From: Timema cristinae
Lineage: Eukaryota > Arthropoda > Insecta > Phasmatodea > Timematidae
Assembly (NCBI GenBank): GCA_039000515.1
Contig: JBCFYV010000001.1
Coordinates: 9,408,928-9,472,927 of the forward strand
Length of the DNA stretch: 64,000 bases
Direction: 5' to 3'
Shown: positions 54,931 to 64,000 of the stretch, piece by piece
How positions within the stretch are numbered: the stretch's first letter is position 1
Layout of the letters: every line of letters begins with the position of its first letter
Translations under genes and position numbers: made by a program
Notes under the pieces: model-generated
The model's input: only the letters and a program-made list of their open reading frames with translations
Databases searched by the model: none
Told to the model about the DNA's origin: nothing

Positions 54931-55611
54931 ACCAACATATTATCCTAGATAGTGAAGTAGATACGAGTGGGTAGATTATATTATCCCAAATAAGATAGTA
55001 CAGCATTAAAATACTTTGGAGTGTGACTCTTAAAAAAATGACTATCTCACGAAATAATCAACACATTTTGTGTCTGTGACTATACAGTAAAACTAATAAC
55101 ATGAAGGAGAGAAAAAAAAATCAATAAAACGGGAGACGCCACCGCGAGTCCAACCCCTCTTGTTGTTTTTCGGTCTCGAAGTCTCGGCGTCAGACCTGTT
55201 CCTTCACCTCCAAAGACTAGAAGACGCTCGGCGTCCCGGCGCCTAGGCTAAGGGCAATAAAAAAAATTGAGGGGAGCAAACTTTTCACACAACTCTACGG
55301 TAGATTTAGTCGACTAGAAATGTCGAATCGCAGTTTGGAGCGGTTGGAGAAGGAACTAGAAATTGCTACCGCCCCTTTTATTGAAAAAAAAAAAAAATGC
55401 ATATTTACAAGAGCGAAGTAAAAAACAAAAAAAAAAGTTGTACCCATCAACATAATCCCTCTTACCTTTCGAACTACCCTTTCAGTCCTGAAATATATTT
55501 TTGTGAGTAAACAAAGTGATTGTTAAAGGAAAAAAAAAAAAAAACAGTTTTGCTCTTTTTATTTATTGGGAGGGTAAAAAGAGACGTTAAGGTGTTTATT
55601 TAAGGTGATAT
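54931..55611. other. No gene supported; CpG-rich patch at 55135-55245
   Basis: The patch has GCTCGGCGTCCCGGCG at 55229. I see no start, splice or coding signal. A homopolymers follow. Confidence 0.35.
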
Positions 55612-56215
55612 GCATCTTAAGTCCGTATTTTTACTTTCTCCTATCTTAGAGGTAGAGAAAGTATTGTGATTGTCAAAAAAAATCTAACTTGAGATTTTGA
55701 TGAATCTCGACGTTTCATGACCCCGAACCCAAAAAAGTTGTTTTTGAATGTCTATCTGTCTGTCAGTCTGTACTTCCGACTAGAGCCTAAACTATTTTAC
55801 CGATTGAGCTAAAACTTGGTAGCTAGGGTTTTCATAGGGCTACCCCGAGGAATTTTTGTAATTGGATATCCAACCCTAAAATTAATGGCAGTTTCCTTAA
55901 GGGTGAAAAGACGAAAAATCGATTTTTATCAAAATCGGCTTCAACGATTTAAATTAGATTTCATTTCTAAGCTTTGATCAATATTACAAACCAAATGGCT
56001 ACTCTCAACTTTTCGTTAAAATGAATTCAAGGGTTCTGATCTTATGCGTAAGTTCTAATTTTTAGTTTTATCTCCATAAGTCAATGAGATATGAAATTAC
56101 TTATCATTGCATACGTGTGTATCTATTTATAATAAACTTATTTTACTTGAAATATATTTGTATAAAACCAAAAGGTTTAAGCTATACACAAATATATTTT
56201 TCTTTTAACTTTTCC
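55612..56215 (+). repeat. Family D dispersed repeat, longest copy
   Basis: Words in order: GAGAAAGTATTGTGATTGTC, TCTAACTTGAGATTTTGATG, AATCTCGACGTTTCATGACC, a CTATCTGTCTGTCAGTCTGT run, GAGCTAAAACTTGGTAGCTA and ATATCCAACCCTAAAATTAA. It is colinear with 41015-41560. Neither terminal repeats nor coding capacity were found. Confidence 0.7.
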
Positions 56216-56540
56216 AACACTTTAAGGTAAAGTATTACGACCGTCAAAAATATCTAGCCCTAGATATTGAAGGATGTCAACGTTTTATGACCCCCCCCCC
56301 CCCCCCAAACCATAAAAGTGGTTTTTGCAAAGCCATCTTTCTGTGTGTCTGTCTAACCCTAAAATTAATAGCAGTTACTAAAGAGTGATAAAAGAAAAAA
56401 TCCATTTTCCATCTAATTTTAGACTTAATAGTCAATAATTACCTATTTTATTTCTAAAAATTTATAAAATAGATATTTAATAACAACGCAATAGTCATAA
56501 GATGTGCATCCCCTAGTAAATTGACGAAAATTTTAACCGG
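56216..56540 (+). repeat. Family D dispersed repeat, partial copy in tandem
   Basis: AAGGTAAAGTATTACGACCG, TGTCAACGTTTTATGACCCC, a C-run (C16-18), CTGTGTGTCTGTCTAACCCT and AAAATTAATAGCAGTTACT. It is a second, internally deleted copy directly after the first. Confidence 0.6.
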
Positions 56541-57144
56541 AAATCAAAATTTTGATAATAAATGTTGGCCCTCGGGGACCCAATATCGATATTTTTATTG
56601 CTCCAAATATAGAAATGAAGACGTTAGTTCTTTAAAAAATAATTATTAAATTTAAAACCATGAATAAAAAATGTTTTACGTATGTCTAGCGCAATTATTC
56701 TCAGATTTGATACTGTATATTATATTACGAGTTTTGAGTAAATTTCTCCATTTCTAAAAAATAGAGCGAGAAAGTCCGTGCGTAATTCCGTACCAGGTAT
56801 TTTACCATTTTTATAGGGAAATTTTTTTTTGCCCAAAATAAATAAAATATTGCACCAGTAGATTTGTTTAATTTAACTATTTACTCATGGTAATATCAAC
56901 AGCTGTTGAATATTTGTCACGAGCTTCGTAGCATTTAATTAAAAACCTTTTTCAAACGAAAAAAATAAGTCCTGTTCCAAGTCCTCTGAGCTAATAACAA
57001 ACATTCAAGAACTGTTGATATTACCAAGAGTATTTTAAAATTAAACTAAATTTATCTACCAATGCAAAGAAAAGAGAAAAAACTATAGCATCACTTCTCA
57101 GCCGAGCTATACTTATTACGTGGCCACCAGTTTATGGCGAAGAT

Positions 57145-57412
57145 TTTTTTTTTTTAGCACCACGTCTTACTACCCATTTGGGTTAAACTCTCAAATACTA
57201 TTTACGCTAATGGTTTTGGTTATTATGAAGGCTATATTTAGCGGGAGTGTAGCCACATTTGCGTGGAAAATAAAGTGTGTGGAAAACCCATTTGGAAAAA
57301 AAAAACTTCAGTACACCCAACCGAGATTCGAACCTCGATCTATTCTCATTGTCAGCCTAGTCTACTGCAAGAGTAGCGCATTAGATCATGCGGCCACCGA
57401 AGCGAGCATGTC
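57145..57412 (-). mobile_element. SINE-2, full length
   Basis: TTAGCACCACGTCTTACTAC (reversed tail), ACATTTGCGTGGAAAATAAA (body), CGAGATTCGAACCTCGATCT (box B) and GATCATGCGGCCACCGAAGC (box A side). The 117-codon plus frame at 57120 is this SINE read through. Confidence 0.9.
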
Positions 57413-57622
57413 GAAGATAGTACCAACATTTGTCGAGAAATGGTGTCAACACAACGAACCCTCCGGCTGTTAATCTCAGTTTTATAGACCATAGCTGCTA
57501 CTTATTTATTCAAGTATCTTCTCATATGTCCTCACGAGGCTGAGTTGACCTCGTTTCAGACCCCCGTGACTCACAGGAAAATCTGGAAGCTCCGGGGATT
57601 AAACCCGAGACTTCTGGATCTG
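57405..57622 (-). mobile_element. SINE-5, second copy
   Basis: Matches the element at 38590 in order: ATAGTACCAACATTTGTCG, CTCAGTTTTATAGACCATAG, GAGGCTGAGTTGACCTCG and CCGGGGATTAAACCCGAGAC (box B region). The box A side is missing. The left edge joins the SINE-2 head directly. Confidence 0.7.
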
Positions 57623-57662
57623 TCCCTGTTTAATTTATTTTGGCCAACGAGTTTTTGCTATA

Positions 57663-57814
57663 TATTATTTTATTGCACGTCTTACTACCATTGGGTTATA
57701 CGCACTTAGCTAATGTGTAAGGTAGGTGATGTCAGATGAAATGAAAGACTACTGTTTAACGTGGGATCCGAACCACGGTGGAGCTGGCTCCCACTTCAAG
57801 TTCTTGTCAGAGGT
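57663..57814 (-). mobile_element. SINE-1, head-less, with perfect 12-bp target-site duplication
   Basis: Only tail and body are present (CACGTCTTACTACCATTGGG, TTAACGTGGGATCCGAACCA, TTCTTGTCAGAGGTG); the tRNA head is missing. GTTTTTGCTATA flanks it at 57651-57662 and 57815-57826. A perfect duplication around a copy without promoter shows it arrived already 5'-truncated. Several single-base losses are present in the body. Confidence 0.85.
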
Positions 57815-57984
57815 GTTTTTGCTATAAAATAGTAAAATACTGACTTAGCTCCCACTCAATATAGTCGTTGATATTGTCAAACGTGTGGATGTGCCGGATA
57901 TTAGTGAATTATCCTAACCTATTCCCGTGACAAAACCCAACAACCAGACCCCATATATTTATTTACGCTGAAAACAAATCCAAT

Positions 57985-58112
57985 TTACAAAGTATCTCAC
58001 CCCTGGAATGTTTTCCAACTCACCTCCCACGCAAATGTAGGTACACCCACCCTCTTTGTGTGATTACAAAAACTCGTATACCCGGGTGGGTATTGAGACA
58101 GATAGATTCGTA
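57985..58112 (+). mobile_element. SINE-2, 3' half, decayed
   Basis: CTGGAATGTTTTCCAACTCA, CCTCCCACGCAAATGTAGGT and TATACCCGGGTGGGTATTGA follow the central domain and tail. The head is absent. Confidence 0.65.
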
Positions 58113-59814
58113 TTTATTTAAAAGGCCTTCCTATCAAATATATACGAGTACTCTAGAATCTAGATAGTTCTACCGAGATGTGCTCACCCTGGCAGTACAC
58201 CACTGCTCGTTATAAACCCCAACCCTTCCCTCGCGATTAACTCCCCCGTAGACATGAGTGGTCGATTAGGGTTGCTAGTTCTTGAATCTATATTTGTTAA
58301 CCTCGATTAATCGATTTATTAGGTCGGTTAAAAGGTCTCGCTTGATCTAATTCTCGAATATATTCTATATATGACGTTTTAATAAAGGGTGAATCAAATA
58401 ATCTAAAGGAGACAAAATATAAAATATAGAAAAAAATCAGTTTGGCTTAAGATTTTGTTTTTGTAGCTTGGAACATTTTGAAACACATTTTGGGCCACAA
58501 AGTGATCTATCTTAATATAATAGTAATATATAATTTATATTATAAATGGCTACCATGTGTACAAAGCTTTTTGTGTAATGGCAAAAATATAATGTAAGTC
58601 TAATTTATGATATTAATATAATTAATAATATAATAATGTACAGCAAATTGACCATCAGCAACTGTTTGGATTAAGCATAATATGAAAATATTGACATATT
58701 ATATGTACTAATAATAATATATTGTGGGTCTTGGCTACATCACTCTTATCCCTGTAGGGGAAAGATTAGTCTGTACTAATGTACTAATGTCCAGGGGACG
58801 CTCGAATGTACTAATCGTACATCCTTTCCGTGGAGGCTCTTTCCATGTCCTGATGGATGAGGTGAGCTGATGTTGATAGTGAATATGATGTGATAGTGAG
58901 TATGAGGTGTGATACGTGGAAACACTTAACTGACTTAGATAAGAAACAACCTTGGTGATGTTTTCCTTCGGAAAAAAATATTCAAGGTACTAGTTGAGTG
59001 AACCAGGATTGTTGCAGCAGTGATTGACACTAAACCATGGGGCTGATTTTTCTATGTGTTAAATCCTTATTATTTTAACGAAAAATATGCCCTCAATTAA
59101 TATATATCGTTGTCTCACTATTTCCCAGATCGGTTCAACTCACTAGATTTTTCAGTTAAATCGATACAAAAACCTCTTGATCTAATTCACTCCAGAGAAT
59201 CGATTAAAGGCCTACGAATCGATCTTTTCTATTTCAGATCGACCTAAGCAAACCCCGTCGTATTTTCGCGTGACCTGGTGTCGTAAGTTGTTGGTCTCCT
59301 GGAACATGTTAGAGGGTGTATGTACAGGGACAAAACCAGATAGAAGACTAATTCAGAGTTGTCGGCAGCTCTGAAAGGCCAGCAAATAAACACGTCAGCA
59401 AGGGGAACGGGTGGGTAGTATTTCAGGTTGAAAGGGAGAGTTGGCGTGACCTCTCAGGATCAGACAAGATTCAGGTTGACTCTAGCTACAGTTACATTAT
59501 ATACATTCATTCCGCCATGGTCAAAGGAGTGAGTAGATGGTTCGGATAAAATACATGCCAACAGGGAATAAAATATTTACCTTGCCGAGGGAGAAATTAA
59601 CACCGACTGTCAGATGGGGTTTCTTCAGATCACATAGCTTGGCGTATGAATAGTGCAATTTTAATAATAATAGCCTTTTATAAAAATACAAGCACATCTG
59701 TACTTGGTCAACATTGATAATATTTTACTATTATTATTATTATTTATAATATCTATCAACAGTGACAAATGCAGATCACATCACTTGACGTATGAACACT
59801 TGAAACTATATTAT
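58113..59814. other. No recognisable feature
   Basis: A 1.7 kb stretch, strongly AT-rich at 58370-58740. No long ORF, tandem array or SINE body was found. ACTAATGTACTAATGT at 58778 is a small direct repeat. This and 41561-42864 are the longest plain stretches of the window. Confidence 0.5.
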
Positions 59815-60072
59815 TATTATTATTATTTTATTATAAGCCTCACGTTTTACTAAACGTTTGGGTTGTATGCCTAGCTACTAATTATTACGTTAATGTGTTA
59901 AGGATCAGGAAGGCATAATTTAGAGGAAATGTACCTGCATTTGCATGGAGGGCGATAGGAAAACAATTTAGGAAAACAACCCGACTAGGATCGAACTTGA
60001 TCACCCCGTATTCGGCAGTCTATTATATTGCTATAGAAGCTCTATACACCACACACACACACCGAGACGGGT
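59815..60072 (-). mobile_element. SINE-2, diverged
   Basis: (TTA)n, AAGCCTCACGTTTTACTAAA (reversed tail), AATTTAGAGGAAATGTACCT, GCATTTGCATGGAGGGCGAT and ACTAGGATCGAACTTGATCA (box B, mutated). A short (CA)n lies at 60050-60061. Confidence 0.78.
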
Positions 60073-60639
60073 TTTATTCATAATTATTTGAGGAATTTAA
60101 GATCATGCATCGCATGCCCTATGGTACAGTCGGCTCAAAATCGTTAATTTACACCAACATTATCGCACGTGGATCATTTCTGGTTTAAACATTAATGGAG
60201 ATAAGAGAGTTCATAGAAGTTCCTAATACTGAACATTGTTGAAATATTATATTATATTTGGATAAAAACTGCGTTGAAAATGTCGTTTTTGGCCATTTTA
60301 GAATGACTTTACAGATAACTTTGTGCACAAATCTTCATGCTGTCACATTAGGGACATACTGTAGTTATTAACAAGAGACTTTGTCGCTTTGTCGCTTTGT
60401 CCTCAATCGTCACCGCGGAAAATATCGAGTAATCATGGAAATACGAACGTACTGCATACATGTCTGGCATATCGTAGGTCTTTTTGTTTCCTTTCTGTTC
60501 CCATAACTCGCGCTTGCGCACACACACACGTGGATGTAGATGAGAACCGGGAGCTGAGTTAGTGTTGAAAGGATGCACGCTCCTAAGTGTTTATTCTCTG
60601 GCTCGACTGAATATATAGCACGCAACTTATAGCCTTCTT
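60073..60639. other. No recognisable feature
   Basis: Unique-looking DNA with a (CA)n stretch at 60519-60530. Overlapping minus-strand frames of 71 and 76 codons have no domain, and I do not call them genes. Confidence 0.4.
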
Positions 60640-60800
60640 AATCCTAGAACAGACACAACACCAACACCCTTGACTTTTAATTCTTCATCTTGAAAGGGGA
60701 AGCTTCAATTTCACTAATGATACATTTTTCGTTCATGCTGGGAATTGTACCTGGAACTCATAGCTCAGTAACAAACACCCCGCAGCCAATTGGGCTAAAA
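60640..60800 (-). mobile_element. SINE-4, second copy
   Basis: Plus-strand order matches 27462-27612: CTAGAACAGACACAACACCA, TGAAAGGGGAAGCTTCAATT, GCTGGGAATTGTACCTGGAA (decayed box B) and CGCAGCCAATTGGGCTAAAA (box A side), then TGTCCG. Confidence 0.7.
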
Positions 60801-60878
60801 TGTCCGATGTATGCGTAAGTAGATATAGTAACTTTACCAGCCGTCAGATAGGGCCTTTCTATGAAGATTGGACATACA
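60801..60878. other. Single unit resembling the 43489 tandem repeat
   Basis: GTCAGATAGGGCCTTTCTAT at 60844 followed by GAAGA resembles the ~50-bp unit at 43489-43612. Confidence 0.4.
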
Positions 60879-62035
60879 CACATGCATACATACATACATA
60901 CATACATACATACATACATACATACATACATACATACATACATACATACATACATACATACACACTCATACATACATACATACAACATGCATACATACAT
61001 AAATACAACATACATACATAACATACATAACATACATACATACATAATCACAATACATACATACATAACATACATACATACATACATACATACATACATA
61101 CATACACATAATACATAATACATACTACACATACATACATAATACATACATACATACATACATACATACACATACATACACATACATACACACATACATA
61201 CACACATGCATACACAACATACATACATACTACCATATATATACATATCATACATATATACATACATACATACATACATACATACAACATACATACATAC
61301 ATACATAATACATACATACATACATACACACATACATACATACATACATACACTATACATACATATATACATACATACACACATACATACATACATACAT
61401 ACATACATACACACATACATACATACATACATACATACAGATATACATACATACATACATACAACATACATACACACACATGCATACAACACATACATAC
61501 CACACACATACATACATACATACATAAATACACATACATACATACATACATACATACACACATACATACATACACACATACATACATAATACATACATAC
61601 ATACACACATTACATACATACATACATACACACACATGCATACATACATACATACATACATACAACATACATACATACATACAACATACATACCACACAC
61701 ATGCATACATCACACATACATACACACATACATAATACATAATAACACATACATACATACATACATACATACACACACACAACATACATACATACATACA
61801 TACATACATACATACATACACATGCATACACACACATACATACACACACATACATACATAATACATACATACATACATACATACATACCACATACATACA
61901 ACATACATACATACATACATACATACATACATACATACATACATACATACATACATACACACACATGCATACACACACATACATTCACACATACATACAT
62001 TCACACATACATACAACATACATACATACATAAAT
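60879..62035. repeat. (CATA)n microsatellite, about 1.16 kb
   Basis: Imperfect CATA repeats with CACA, ATGC and short-deletion interruptions. The ten or so frames of 60-336 codons on both strands (HTYI, CMYV) are artefacts. It is attached to the 3' end of the LINE remnant at 62036-62310 and is the reverse complement of the (TATG)n tract that follows the related remnant at 485. Confidence 0.98.
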
Positions 62036-62310
62036 ACATTCTCACTAACTTCCTCCACATTTCCCTATTCTTGCATACTCCCTTCTCTTCAACAACATCC
62101 ACACATTGAGTTATACATGCTCTTTTATTCTTAAAACTCTTAATGTTTCTCTTTTCATAATATCGTCTACAACTTTTAGCCACCTCTTACATGGTCTACT
62201 TCTTCCTTTTGATCCACACACTCTACCTTCATATATCTGCTTCATCACTTATCCTCTCAACATTGGCCAAATCAACGTAAGACGCTTCTATCACATTTCC
62301 TCTCCAAGAC
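62036..62310 (-). pseudogene. Non-LTR retrotransposon C-terminal remnant, copy 2
   Basis: Minus-strand segments in order are QIYEGRVCGSKGRSRPCKRW then LKVVDDI (about 62161-62260), and after a frameshift NKRACITQCVDVVEEKGVCK then NREMWRKLVRMYL (about 62036-62120). G-R-x-RPxKRW is a common motif near the end of animal LINE ORF2 proteins. One in-frame stop and at least one frameshift are present. The nucleotide match to 485-640 is strong, so the two are copies of one family in opposite orientation at the two ends of the window. Confidence 0.82.
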
Positions 62311-62514
62311 TTTAGTTCACGGAATGTTGTATGGAATAAATAGTGACAGTTCCGATGTTAATAAATAAAGTTGGCACATGCACAGTCATTCAAATGCTCA
62401 ATTATAAGAAATAGCGTCAACTGTGAAGTTCACTACAGGAGCATTGTGACGTCACAGCTGTGGAGGAAGTTAGGTATATTCTCGGAAGTTATAGGAGGCT
62501 CTGTTTATACCAAG

Positions 62515-62985
62515 AGTGTTCATCGTTTTTTATGTCCGAGGGCCAAAATGTCTGTCTCTTGTTGGCTAGTGGGCCTCAATATTATACCCACAATATTCGG
62601 ATTGAATACATATTATAATATTCCTATTAGCTCATTCTTATATTCACACTAAAGAGTAGGATTTATTCGTAAAATATTTTCTCTGTTTTATAAATAAAAA
62701 ATTGATAGCGCGATTTGTCTTGTTTACTAGAGTTGTCATTTGTTGGTTCAAAGTAGAGTTGTGTTAAAACATAAAGCAAAATTCGTCTACAAAATATAGT
62801 AAAATACTTAACCAAAATACGTATTTATTTTATTAGTTGATTGTATAAAATATGTATCTGTATTTGTAATTTTTTTTTCTCTTGAATTGATTTTATATTT
62901 TTTATGAGTTAATGGCCTCAAAAAAATGTTACCACGGGCTTCAAGTGGCCTGCGGGCCACAGGTTGGATACTTTTGTTTAGAGTT
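62515..62985. mobile_element. Possible non-autonomous hAT-like element
   Basis: The right end (minus strand) begins near CAAAAGTATCCAACCTGTGG then CCCGCAGGCCACTTGAAGCC. This pattern of a terminal sequence naming 'ACCTGTGGCCCGCGGGCCAC' is common at hAT element ends in animals. The left side has TTATGTCCGAGGGCCAAAAT at 62531, a looser form. No 8-bp target-site duplication or transposase was found, so this is tentative. Confidence 0.35.
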
Positions 62986-63420
62986 ATATGTAATCGAGAT
63001 TTTGGGTATCACCCCAATCCCTCATTTGACCTAAAATGATTGTTACAAATAAGGGACTTATGGCATTACTAACCTTTGGAGATTGTTGTGGAGCAGCGAA
63101 ATCCAGTGTAATTATTTAGTTTAGATATCATACGATTGAGCTGTACGTGTGTGCATATGACACATCACTAGTGATGGAAATGGGGTGGGGGGGTAATTTG
63201 CCAACTGTCACGTCAGTGCGACTCGCAACACCCATCCCCCGTCCCCCGCGTGGTCGAGCTCTATATAGGTTCGTGTCTAAAGTGTGCTAATATAGGTCAT
63301 CATTACATGTTACGACAGTAATAGCACCCCCTCGGGCAAATTACATCTCACCCCCCCTTTCCCTCTCTTTTTACTGTACAGAGGCTCTTTATATATTCCA
63401 TGGTGTTGTGCGAGACAGCT
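62986..63420. other. No recognisable feature
   Basis: Mixed sequence with a G7 run and C-rich stretches. No gene is supported. Confidence 0.4.
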
Positions 63421-63444
63421 CAGCTATATTATTATTATTATTTA

Positions 63445-63477
<33 letters not shown>

Positions 63478-63737
63478 GCACCCGTCTTACCACCCGTCGG
63501 GTTATACGCACTTACGCTAATGTGTAATGGTAGGGTGATTGTGAGATGGAATGGAGGACCTACAGTTTAACGTGGGATCCGAACCACGGTGGAGGCCTGG
63601 CATTCCCCACATTCACAAGATGTCTTGTCAGAGGTGAAGGAAGGGTTTGGTAATCAGATAAATCTGTGTCCGGGACCGAGGATTGAACCCCGGCCGCCAG
63701 CACAGATGTCTGACACCTTACCCCTAGACCGCTCAAC
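63421..63737 (-). mobile_element. SINE-1, full length
   Basis: Long (TTA)n (63427-63476), TAGCACCCGTCTTACCACCC (tail with small losses), the body CCGAACCACGGTGGAGGCCT, and the head GAGGATTGAACCCCGGCC, then CTTACCCCTAGACCGCTCA. The flanks share an imperfect GCTCA-(A/G)-CTATA word, a possible target-site duplication. Confidence 0.93.
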
Positions 63738-63799
63738 CTATAGGGGGTTGCAACACTCCCCTGTATCACCTACTTTGCTGCTGATACTTCAGGGTATCC

Positions 63800-63975
63800 A
63801 CATACTTAAGATAGTTGAGTAGGGTGAGGAAGGTAAAAATATATCCTCACTTGTGAGGAAGACATTTATGGAATTAAAAAAAAACTCGGTAAACCCAGCT
63901 GGGATTTGAAAACCGATAGCTCCGTCACCAGTAAACCAAACAAGACGAGATTGGTGCGCGACCACCGTTAAAGTT
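63800..63975 (-). mobile_element. SINE-2, tail-less
   Basis: GGGTGAGGAAGGTAAAAATA, TCGGTAAACCCAGCTGGGAT then TTGAAAACCGATAGCTCC (box B region) and GATTGGTGCGCGACCACCG (box A side). The tail and the (TAA)n are missing. Confidence 0.7.
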
Positions 63976-64000
63976 TAAGAACAGACATACTATCCTATAC

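Larger units (their letters stand above)
56785..57860. mobile_element. TTAA-MITE copy 3, interrupted by three SINEs
   Basis: The left arm and centre (56800-57060) hold CATGGTAATATCAACAGCTG, paired with AACTGTTGATATTACCAAGA. The outer right arm reappears at 57630 (GTTTAATTTATTTTGGCCAA) and after the SINE-1 at 57815-57850 (GCTATAAAATAGTAAAATAC, then GCTCCCACTC), matching TTTATTTTGGCCAAAGAAAT and GCTATAAAAACTGTAAAATT of copy 2. SINE-2, SINE-5 and SINE-1 lie between. The copy is old and its outer ends are poorly conserved. Confidence 0.6.

Noticed and set aside
60758..62058. Long frames (up to 336 codons) of MYVC or HTYI repeats
   Set aside because: They are translations of the CATA microsatellite. 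Both strands and several frames are open at once, as expected for a 4-bp repeat without stop codons.

Overview
This window looks like repeat-rich, AT-rich nuclear DNA from an invertebrate animal. I found no intact protein-coding gene, no canonical tRNA or rRNA gene and no bacterial-style operon. The evidence for an animal genome is the load of tRNA-derived SINEs with (TAA)n tails, decayed mariner transposase, decayed non-LTR reverse transcriptase ends, foldback MITE-like elements and very long micro- and minisatellites. An arthropod, perhaps a sap-feeding insect, is my best guess from general resemblance only, and I give it low confidence.

Layout. 0.5-1 kb: end of a non-LTR retrotransposon running into a (TATG)n tract. 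3-6.1 kb and 8.4-9.3 kb: minisatellites with units of about 31-35 bp. 10.4-14.4 kb: a 4 kb array of about 140 copies of a 28-bp unit, abutting a broken reverse-transcriptase fragment. 15.9-18.6 kb: 61-bp and 35-bp arrays, a tRNA-bearing foldback and a SINE with a perfect target-site duplication. 19.6-21.0, 29.0-29.7 and 34.6-36.0 kb: three copies of one element built of a 103-bp tandem repeat and closed by a diverged inverted unit. 22-28 kb: SINEs, a 71-bp array, a 23-bp array and two foldback elements. 31-41 kb: SINE pairs, a 31-bp array and a TTAA-flanked foldback MITE. 42.8-46.3 kb: four degenerate arrays back to back. 46.8-52.1 kb: a 72-bp array, SINEs, a (GT)n tract and a 31-bp array. 52.6-54.1 kb: a palindromic mariner with a nested non-LTR fragment. 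55.6-58.1 kb: a nested pile of transposable elements. 60.9-62.3 kb: a 1.16 kb (CATA)n tract attached to a second, oppositely oriented copy of the retrotransposon end seen at 0.5 kb. 62.5-64 kb: a possible hAT-like end and two more SINEs.

The parts relate as mobile elements and their by-products. Two large SINE families (called SINE-1 and SINE-2 here) share one 3' tail, so they probably use the same LINE machinery, which is not in this window. Several satellites are dispersed: the same unit occurs at two or three separate places, sometimes reversed, so they probably moved inside mobile elements. Family names (SINE-1 to SINE-5, family D, TTAA-MITE) are working labels for this window, not database names. 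The open reading frames here are explained by low-complexity repeats, SINE bodies or decayed transposon proteins, and none is reported as a gene.
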